A DNA stretch of 5,611 nucleotides from Bacteroidales bacterium UBA7574 (lineage in GTDB: Bacteria > Bacteroidota > Bacteroidia > Bacteroidales > Paludibacteraceae). Made by a program: the position numbers and the translations under genes. How positions within the stretch are numbered: position 1 is the stretch's first letter; each line of letters begins with the position of its first letter. The notes below the pieces were generated by a model. That model was not told where the DNA came from. It made no database searches and saw nothing but the letters and a program-made list of their open reading frames with translations. This document shows, in pieces, positions 1-4,728 of this stretch. Location: positions 267 through 5,877 of the forward strand of contig DLLA01000047.1 of the NCBI GenBank assembly GCA_002479035.1. The letters run 5' to 3'.

Positions 1-22
1 TAATAACCCGTTAATAACCCGA
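1..22. repeat. Two 11-bp-period copies of TAATAACCCG
   Basis: TAATAACCCG occurs at 1-10 and again at 12-21, so the period is 11 bp (last base T in the first copy, A in the second). The repeat reaches the window edge and may continue further left. Its period matches the other short repeats in the window (231-263, 279-333, 4207-4243) although the sequence differs. No function can be assigned. Confidence 0.7.
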
Positions 23-186
23 TGGAGACCCGACATTTACCAAACGTTTTCTCAACCCCATAGTGGGCAACTATATTGAGATATTGAGACGAAGTAAGGT
101 TAAGACAAAAAAAATACAATCATTTTTTTTGATACTATTGCACTACAACACATTACAAAAATCAAGAGGAAAAATATCATTTTTCA
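1..186. other. AT-rich upstream region, no gene seen
   Basis: No ORF here has recognisable protein features, and no tRNA, terminator hairpin or minus-strand Bacteroidota promoter was found by eye. The stretch is AT-rich with several A and T runs (for example 107-114 and 123-130), as expected upstream of a strong promoter. It contains a 10-bp direct repeat at the left edge and a short ATATTGAG duplication at 73-88. The gene to the left of the window is not visible, so this may be the tail of a larger intergenic region. Confidence 0.6.
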
Positions 187-218
187 TTTGTTTCCGTCGG
201 AAAGTTTTCGTAACTTTG
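187..218 (+). promoter_or_regulatory. Bacteroidota-type housekeeping promoter
   Basis: TTTG at 187-190 (-33 element) and TAACTTTG at 211-218 (-7 element, consensus TAnnTTTG) are separated by exactly 20 bp, matching the known Bacteroidota primary sigma-factor promoter. Transcription would start a few bases downstream, near 224-226, and run towards nrdD. No comparable TAnnTTTG site with a correctly spaced TTTG was seen between here and the nrdD start, nor in the 85-bp gap before nrdG, so this is the best candidate for driving all four plus-strand genes. It implies an untranslated leader of about 510 nt. Confidence 0.85.
191..203. promoter_or_regulatory. Perfect inverted repeat in promoter spacer (candidate operator)
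   Basis: TTTCCG-T-CGGAAA is a perfect 6+6 bp inverted repeat around one central base and lies entirely between the -33 and -7 elements. A repressor bound there would block RNA polymerase, so it is a plausible operator. It does not resemble the NrdR box (an AT-rich ACACAATATATTGT-like palindrome). The regulator is unknown, and a palindrome of this size could also arise by chance or be a common feature of promoters in this genome. Confidence 0.4.
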
Positions 219-230
219 TGCGGTGAAAGT

Positions 231-263
231 AGGATAAGGGCAGGATAAGTGTATGATAAAGGT
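231..263 (+). repeat. Three degenerate 11-bp tandem repeats in the leader
   Basis: AGGATAAGGGC (231-241), AGGATAAGTGT (242-252) and ATGATAAAGGT (253-263) follow each other without gaps. The first two share their first eight bases and the third matches the second at 8 of 11 positions. They lie just after the predicted transcription start and only 15 bp before a second, better conserved 11-bp array of different sequence. Confidence 0.6.
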
Positions 264-278
264 ACGGTATCGTCGGCT

Positions 279-333
279 TAATCACATACTAATCACATAC
301 TAATCACATACTAACCACATACTAATCTCATAC
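279..333 (+). repeat. Five tandem copies of the 11-mer TAATCACATAC
   Basis: Units are at 279-289, 290-300 and 301-311 (identical TAATCACATAC), 312-322 (TAACCACATAC) and 323-333 (TAATCTCATAC). The first three are perfect and the last two each differ at one base. This is a clear tandem array in the predicted nrdD leader. It could be a slippage product or a series of helically phased binding sites; the sequence alone does not decide. Every unit contains TAA, so it is unlikely to be read as protein in most frames. Confidence 0.95.
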
Positions 334-441
334 ACTTGACACGGGGAACTCCATGACCTCCCCTAACCCCTCCTTCCAAGGAGGGGGACACAGAGTGAGG
401 TACAAAGTGGATTAGAAGAGACTCCCCCTACCCCTCATAGA

Positions 442-450
442 GGGGGGGGG
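442..450. repeat. G9 homopolymer in the second palindrome
   Basis: The right arm of the second palindrome has nine G in a row where the other copies have five. A run this long is prone to slipped-strand length change, so this copy may vary between cells or be a place of assembly error. It lies in the predicted nrdD leader, not in a coding region, so length change would alter hairpin strength rather than a reading frame. Confidence 0.85.
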
Positions 451-666
451 AAGAGAGTGAAGTACTAAGGATATGATGAGGGATATAATGAGTGACTCCC
501 CCTACCCCCTCAGAGAGGGGGTGAACAGAGTGAAGTATTAAGGATATGATGAGAGATGTAATGAGCGACTCCCCCTACCCCCTCAAGGAGGGGGTGAACA
601 AAATGGAGTATTAAGGCGACTCCCCCTACCCCCTCAGGGAGGGGGTGGACAGAATGGAGTATAAGG

Positions 667-702
667 ATATGATGAGAGATATGATGAGAGATATAATAAT
701 AA
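667..702 (+). repeat. 12-bp tandem repeats ending the array
   Basis: ATATGATGAGAG occurs twice in perfect tandem (667-678, 679-690), followed by a degenerate third copy ATATAATAATAA (691-702). Related single or degenerate copies occur in the linkers at 471-492 and 543-564, so the last linker seems to have gained a unit. It is the final repetitive element before the nrdD start, 35 bp away. Confidence 0.75.
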
Positions 703-737
703 GGTATAGTTGAATATAATAATAGGGATACAATATA

Positions 738-2831
738 ATGGAGACAAGGATTATCAAACGTGACGGTAAGGCGGAGGTGTTTACCGTTGACAAGATTAAG
801 AACGCTATCAACAAGGCGTTTATCGCATCGGGGACGTTCGCGACTGAGGAGACAATGGCGGCTATCATATCGAGGCTGCGTATTCATGACGGCATCAGCG
901 TGGAGGAAATCCAAAACCAAGTGGAAGTGGCACTGATGGCGGAAGGGTATTTCAAAGTGGCAAAAAACTACATGATTTACCGCTACCGCCACACCAAAGA
1001 CCGCGAGACGATGGACAAGTTGGACTTCCTGATGAACTACTGCAACGCCAGCAATGCCGCTACGGGCAGCAAGTACGACGCCAACGCCAACGTGGAGAAG
1101 AAAAACATCGCCACGCTTATCGGCGAGTTGCCCAAGTCGAACTACATCCGTCTGAACCGCCGTATGCTGACGGAGCGCATCGAGAAGATGTTCGGCAAGG
1201 AGTTGGCAGACAAATACATGGCGTTGCTCAAGCAGCACTTCATCTACAAGAACGACGAGACCAGCCTCGCCAACTACTGCGCAAGCATCACGATGTACCC
1301 GTGGCTGTTGGAAGGCACGAAAGCCATCGGCGGCAATGCCACCCCTCCGACCAATCTGAAATCGTTCTGCGGGGGCTTTATAAATATGGTGTTCATGGTG
1401 TCGTCGATGCTGAGCGGTGCATGCGCTACGCCGGAGTTCCTGATGTATATGAACTATTTTATAGGTCTGGAATACGGGCAGGACTACTACAAGCACCCCG
1501 ACCAAGTGGTGGACCTGAGCAAACGCCAACGCACTATAGACAAGGTGATTACGGATTGCTTCGAGCAGGTGGTGTACTCCATCAACCAGCCAACGGGTGC
1601 GCGTAACTTCCAGTCGGTGTTCTGGAATATCAGTTACTATGACCACTACTATTTTGACAGTATTTTCGGCAACTTCATGTTCCCGGACGGCTCAAAGCCC
1701 GATTGGGACTCGCTGAACTGGTTGCAGAAGCGGTTTATGAAGTGGTTCAACGCCGAGCGTCTGCGCAGCGTACTGACCTTCCCCGTGGAGACGATGGCAC
1801 TGCTGAGCGAGAACGGCGACGTGAAGGACAAAGAGTACGCTGATTTCACGGCGGAGATGTACGCCGAAGGGCACTCGTTCTTCACCTATCTGAGCGACAA
1901 TGCGGACTCGCTGGCATCGTGCTGCCGTCTGCGCAACGAGATTCAGGACAACGGCTTCAGCTACACGCTCGGCGCGGGCGGAGTCTCCACCGGCTCGAAG
2001 TCCGTGCTCACAATCAACCTCAACCGCTGCATCCAGTACGCCGTGAAGAACGGCATGGACTACATCGCGTTCCTTGAGGACGTGACCGACACCGTTCACA
2101 AGGTTCAGCTCGGCTACAACGAGAACCTGAAGATGCTCCAGAGCAAGGGGATGCTGCCGCTGTTCGACGCGGGCTACATCAACATCGCCCGCCAGTACCT
2201 CACCGTCGGCATCAACGGCATGGTTGAGGCGGCCGAGTTCCTCGGGATTCCTATCACCGACAACCCTCAGTACACCGAGTTCGTCCAGAAGGTTCTCGGC
2301 GTTATGGAACGATACAACAAGAAGTACCGCACGAAGGAGACCCTCTTCAACTGCGAGATGATTCCTGCGGAGAACGTGGGCGTGAAGCACGCCAAGTGGG
2401 ACCGCGAGGATGGCTATTTCGTGCCGCGCGACTGCTACAACAGTTATTTCTATGTGGTGGAGGACAGCAGCCTGAATGTACTGGACAAGTTCCGTCTGCA
2501 CGGTCGCAAGTACGTGGAGCACCTGACGGGCGGTTCGGCGTTGCATTGCAACCTCGAGGAGCACCTGTCGCAGGCACAATACCGCAATCTGCTGCGCGTG
2601 GCAGCCAAGGAAGGGTGCAACTATTTCACGTTCAACATCCCGAATACCGTGTGCAACGACTGCGGGCATATCGACAAACGCTACCTGCACGAGTGCCCCG
2701 AGTGCGGTAGCAAAAACATTGATTATCTGACCCGTATCATCGGTTACCTGAAGCGGATAAGCAACTTCTCGGAGCCGCGTCAGGAAGAGGCAGCACGTCG
2801 CTACTACGCCAAAGCGGGCGATTTGCAATGA
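738..2831 (+). CDS. nrdD: Anaerobic (class III) ribonucleoside-triphosphate reductase NrdD
   Basis: This 697-residue cytoplasmic glycyl-radical enzyme reduces ribonucleoside triphosphates to deoxynucleotides in the absence of oxygen. Residues 1-90 form an ATP-cone (IIKRDGKAEVF near the N-terminus, with EVALMAEGY and RYRHTKDRE), the domain by which ATP and dATP set overall activity. The catalytic barrel follows. The thiyl cysteine is probably C396 in SCCRLR (395-396 are both Cys), followed by TINLNR (425-430). C639/C642 and C653/C656 form the CxxC pair that binds structural zinc. The radical glycine is probably G669 in RIIGYL, close to the C-terminus as expected; many homologues have Cys directly before this Gly and this one has Ile. 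The ATG at 738 fits because the ATP-cone begins at once; no good Shine-Dalgarno is present. The stop overlaps the next gene by ATGA. Residues 411-536 use a different leucine codon from the rest. The reductant (formate or thioredoxin type) cannot be settled by eye. Confidence 0.97.
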   Translation: METRIIKRDGKAEVFTVDKIKNAINKAFIASGTFATEETMAAIISRLRIHDGISVEEIQNQVEVALMAEGYFKVAKNYMIYRYRHTKDRETMDKLDFLMNYCNASNAATGSKYDANANVEKKNIATLIGELPKSNYIRLNRRMLTERIEKMFGKELADKYMALLKQHFIYKNDETSLANYCASITMYPWLLEGTKAIGGNATPPTNLKSFCGGFINMVFMVSSMLSGACATPEFLMYMNYFIGLEYGQDYYKHPDQVVDLSKRQRTIDKVITDCFEQVVYSINQPTGARNFQSVFWNISYYDHYYFDSIFGNFMFPDGSKPDWDSLNWLQKRFMKWFNAERLRSVLTFPVETMALLSENGDVKDKEYADFTAEMYAEGHSFFTYLSDNADSLASCCRLRNEIQDNGFSYTLGAGGVSTGSKSVLTINLNRCIQYAVKNGMDYIAFLEDVTDTVHKVQLGYNENLKMLQSKGMLPLFDAGYINIARQYLTVGINGMVEAAEFLGIPITDNPQYTEFVQKVLGVMERYNKKYRTKETLFNCEMIPAENVGVKHAKWDREDGYFVPRDCYNSYFYVVEDSSLNVLDKFRLHGRKYVEHLTGGSALHCNLEEHLSQAQYRNLLRVAAKEGCNYFTFNIPNTVCNDCGHIDKRYLHECPECGSKNIDYLTRIIGYLKRISNFSEPRQEEAARRYYAKAGDLQ
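1968..2345 (+). other. Segment of nrdD with atypical codon use (possible recombinant tract)
   Basis: Between codons 411 and 536, 9 of 13 leucines are CTC and only 3 are CTG. Upstream only 2 of 28 leucines are CTC, and downstream only 1 of 13; CTG and TTG dominate there. Valine shifts too: GTC and GTT are frequent inside the tract whereas GTG is nearly exclusive outside it. The reading frame and protein motifs are continuous, so the enzyme looks intact. The simplest inference is replacement of this part by homologous recombination with a relative of different codon habit; local selection on the mRNA is an alternative. Confidence 0.5.
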
Positions 2832-3613
2832 GTGAAGAAGAGGGTATTCACGAGCAACTGAAGCAGTACTCGCACTTCTTGTCCGAGTACGCTTGTTGTT
2901 TGCAGGCATCGGGTGTGCACACCACGCGCGTGGTGCGCAACACGTGCCGTATAGCCTCGGCGCTGGACGTGAATGTGGAGATGACTATCCTGCACAAGAC
3001 GCTGAACCTCACCCTCGCCACGCGCGACGGGCAGCACGTGTACGACAAGGTTACGACCCTTCACCCCCGCCCTGTCAGTTTCCGTCTGAACACCGACCTC
3101 AGTGCGTTGAGTTGGCAGGCTTATGACGAGCACCTCGGGCTTGACGAACTGTGGCGGCGATACAAGGCAATCGTGTCTGCGCCGCGTATGAATGATTGGG
3201 CGGTGCTGGTGTTGGTAGGCTTTGCCAATGCCGCTTTCTGCGGGCTGTTCGGGGGTGATTGGCAGGCGTGCGGAATGGTGGCTGTGGCGACGTGGGTGGG
3301 CTATGCCCTCAAGATTCTGATGCTGCGCAAGCACGTGAATACCTTCGGGATATGGTTCACGTGTGCGTTGGTGTCGTCACTGATTGCGTCGTTGTGCGGC
3401 TTTCTGCACCTCGGTCAGACGCCCGACACCGCCATTGCTGCCAGTGCACTGTACTTGGTGCCCGGTGTGCCGCTGATTAACAGCGTGATAGACACCGTGG
3501 AGGGACACGTGTTGGCGGGCTTTGCGCGGTTGGTGGACGCACTGTTGCTTATCGGCTGTATGGCGGTCGGACTGCTGTGCACGTTGCTGTTGTTGGGACA
3601 AATTGCTTGGTAA
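2828..3613 (+). CDS. Threonine/serine exporter family, large subunit (YjjP-like, DUF1212)
   Basis: This 261-residue inner-membrane protein matches the N-terminal half of ThrE-type exporters. Residues 1-120 are soluble, with the conserved start of the family (YACCLQASGVHTTRVVRNT, 21-39, then RIASALDVNVEM). About five hydrophobic segments follow, near 123-141, 145-166, 172-194, 202-222 and 232-256. The motif LVPGVPLINSVID (210-222) is typical of the family. The ATG overlaps the nrdD stop (ATGA), so translation is probably coupled to nrdD. The partner, the YjjB-like subunit, starts 3 bp after the stop. Fused ThrE of Corynebacterium exports threonine and serine, and E. coli YjjP with YjjB has been linked to succinate export; the substrate here is unknown. 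Family assignment is confident, substrate is not. Confidence 0.9.
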   Translation: MSEEEGIHEQLKQYSHFLSEYACCLQASGVHTTRVVRNTCRIASALDVNVEMTILHKTLNLTLATRDGQHVYDKVTTLHPRPVSFRLNTDLSALSWQAYDEHLGLDELWRRYKAIVSAPRMNDWAVLVLVGFANAAFCGLFGGDWQACGMVAVATWVGYALKILMLRKHVNTFGIWFTCALVSSLIASLCGFLHLGQTPDTAIAASALYLVPGVPLINSVIDTVEGHVLAGFARLVDALLLIGCMAVGLLCTLLLLGQIAW

Positions 3614-3616
3614 GGT

Positions 3617-4156
3617 ATGTCTGTATTGGGTTCTATTCTCCTTGACGGCACATTGGCTGCCGTGGCGGCTGTCGGGTTTGCCGTTATCTCCGACCCGTCG
3701 AAACGCACTGTTCCGTTTTGCGCATTGCTGGCGGCGATGGGGCATATAGCGCGTTTCAGCCTGATGCACTTCGCGGAGTGGGACATTATGACCGCGTCTT
3801 TTGTCGGGGCACTGGTGATTGGTGCCGTGTGCATTGCGTTTGCATATTGGCTCCACACGCCCACGACCACCCTGTATATCCCTGCGTTGCTGCCGATGAT
3901 ACCGGGGATGTACGCCTACCGTACCATCTTCGCGCTTATGCAGTTTATGCGTTTTTCGCAGGACAGCGAGCAGGCGATGCGCTATATGCTGGACTTCTTT
4001 GTGAACGGTGTTACGACATTCACCGTGGTGTTTGTGATGGCAGTCGGGGCATCGTTGCCCACGTTTCTGCTGCGCAAATGGTGTTTCTCTATGACCCGCG
4101 AGAACCGATACAAGTCTCTGCCGCAGGACCCTATAAGCAAATTGCTGAAAAAGTAA
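3617..4156 (+). CDS. Threonine/serine exporter family, small subunit (YjjB-like, DUF3815)
   Basis: This 179-residue protein is almost entirely hydrophobic, with probable membrane segments near 5-25, 31-48, 58-80, 86-108 and 125-153 and a short basic tail ending in KLLKK. The motif YIPALLPMIPGMYAYR (87-102) corresponds to the conserved proline- and glycine-rich segment of the C-terminal half of ThrE and of YjjB. With the preceding gene it makes up the two halves that are fused in actinobacterial ThrE, so the two probably form one transporter. The ATG lies 3 bp after the upstream stop, with no usual Shine-Dalgarno. The substrate cannot be read from the sequence; amino acids or small dicarboxylates are the precedents. 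Confidence 0.88.
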   Translation: MSVLGSILLDGTLAAVAAVGFAVISDPSKRTVPFCALLAAMGHIARFSLMHFAEWDIMTASFVGALVIGAVCIAFAYWLHTPTTTLYIPALLPMIPGMYAYRTIFALMQFMRFSQDSEQAMRYMLDFFVNGVTTFTVVFVMAVGASLPTFLLRKWCFSMTRENRYKSLPQDPISKLLKK

Positions 4157-4206
4157 CACAAGTATTGCCAGACAATTACCCATCCTGCAAATAACAAGAT
4201 ACCCCA

Positions 4207-4243
4207 AAATCGTAAATAAATCGTAAATAATAAAATCGTAAAT
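4207..4243 (+). repeat. Three 11-bp repeats AAATCGTAAAT running into the nrdG start
   Basis: AAATCGTAAAT occurs at 4207-4217 and 4218-4228 in direct tandem and again at 4233-4243 after a 4-bp AATA spacer. All three copies are identical. The last two bases of the third copy are the A and T of the nrdG start codon (ATG at 4242-4244), so the repeat covers the whole ribosome-binding region. The A-rich sequence would stay unstructured and suit Bacteroidota translation initiation, which rarely uses Shine-Dalgarno pairing. The 85-bp yjjB-nrdG gap shows no TTTG/TAnnTTTG promoter. Confidence 0.9.
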
Positions 4244-4700
4244 GAGCCTGCGTTTTGCCGACTATGATATTGTCTTTCAAGAGGTGCCTGATGAGACTAC
4301 GCTGGCACTAAACCTGAGTGGTTGCCCGCACCGCTGCGAGGGGTGCCATAGTGCTTATCTGCAGCAAGATGTGGGGGAGCCACTGACTACAGAGGTGATA
4401 GACAGGCTGTTGGCGCGTTATTCGGGTGTTACTTGCGTGGGGCTGATGGGGGGTGATGGAGACTTGCAGGCTGTGGAGCAGATGGCAGCATATATCCATA
4501 CCCTCGGACTACGCACGGCATGGTACACAGGGCGCACTACCCTACCCGACGGCTGGCACTTGGAGCACTTCGACTACATCAAGATAGGTCCATATATCAA
4601 GGCACTCGGCGGGCTGAAATCCCAAAAGACCAACCAACGGTTGTACCGAGTGACAGACGGGAATATGGAGGATATTACCGTGAGGTTCCGGAAGAAATAG
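4242..4700 (+). CDS. nrdG: Anaerobic ribonucleotide reductase activating protein NrdG (radical SAM)
   Basis: This 152-residue protein is the activase of NrdD: it cleaves S-adenosylmethionine with a 4Fe-4S cluster and generates the glycyl radical on the reductase. The cluster ligands are C28, C32 and C35 in GCPHRCEGCHS, the radical-SAM CxxxCxxC motif. LMGGDGD (68-74) takes the place of the usual GGEP-like SAM-contacting segment, and DYIKIGPYIKALGGL with TNQRLYRV (111-137) is typical of NrdG. The length is normal for the family. The N-terminus reads DIVFQEVPDETTLALNLSG and lacks the GPGVR-type stretch I recall from enteric NrdG; as far as I recall, Bacteroides homologues share this form. The ATG at 4242 is favoured because only 27 residues precede the cluster, as usual. 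It is separated from nrdD by the two exporter genes. Confidence 0.95.
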   Translation: MSLRFADYDIVFQEVPDETTLALNLSGCPHRCEGCHSAYLQQDVGEPLTTEVIDRLLARYSGVTCVGLMGGDGDLQAVEQMAAYIHTLGLRTAWYTGRTTLPDGWHLEHFDYIKIGPYIKALGGLKSQKTNQRLYRVTDGNMEDITVRFRKK

Positions 4701-4728
4701 TCCACTGTTCACCCTCTTTCAGCCCCAT

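Larger units (their letters stand above)
357..702 (+). repeat. Array of five palindrome-plus-linker repeats
   Basis: Five direct copies of a C/G-rich palindrome start at 358, 422, 496, 569 and 620. The last three are 26 bp each: CTCCCCCTA, then CCCCCTC, a variable 3-base loop (AGA, AAG, AGG), then GAGGGGG. Copy 2 has loop ATA and an expanded G run; copy 1 is diverged, with arms CCCCTCCTT and AAGGAGGGG around CC. Between copies lie related purine-rich linkers containing GTGAAGTATTAAGG-like and ATATGATGAG-like motifs. Copy spacing is 64, 74, 73 and 51 bp; the short spacing reflects a 22-nt gap in the fourth linker. In RNA each unit would fold into a hairpin with a 7-bp, mostly G-C stem. No U-run follows the hairpins, so they do not look like intrinsic terminators. 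The array resembles dispersed intergenic palindromes of the REP type. Confidence 0.9.

Noticed and set aside
63..248. 61-codon plus-strand ORF from a GTG start
   Set aside because: It spans the promoter and the start of the 11-bp repeats, has a low-complexity AT-driven composition and no recognisable domain.
357..702. CRISPR array
   Set aside because: The repeated palindromes are regularly spaced, but the segments between them resemble each other rather than being unique spacers, and no cas gene is nearby.
219..737. Cobalamin or other known riboswitch in the nrdD leader
   Set aside because: No conserved box of a known riboswitch was recognised; the leader is made of simple repeats.
710..741. 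NrdR boxes near the nrdD start (two AATATAAT-containing stretches)
   Set aside because: One stretch, ATACAATATAATGG, partly resembles an NrdR half-site, but neither is a good palindrome and the 19-bp spacing differs from the usual three helical turns. AT-rich chance similarity is likelier.
510..1646. 378-codon minus-strand ORF with repeated HPLPEGVGGV-like segments
   Set aside because: Its C-terminal part is only the palindrome array read backwards and the rest is the antisense of nrdD, whose own frame has clear motifs.
1692..2909. 405-codon minus-strand ORF
   Set aside because: It is antisense to nrdD and yjjP; its long open length follows from the GC-rich codon use of the real genes.
3377..4207. 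276-codon minus-strand ORF rich in Arg, His and Gln
   Set aside because: This composition is the usual shadow of hydrophobic membrane-protein genes on the other strand.
4701..4728. Bidirectional terminator between nrdG and the helicase gene
   Set aside because: No stem-loop with a T run is visible in these 28 bp; the short TTCCGGAA palindrome at 4686-4693 lies inside nrdG and lacks a T tract.
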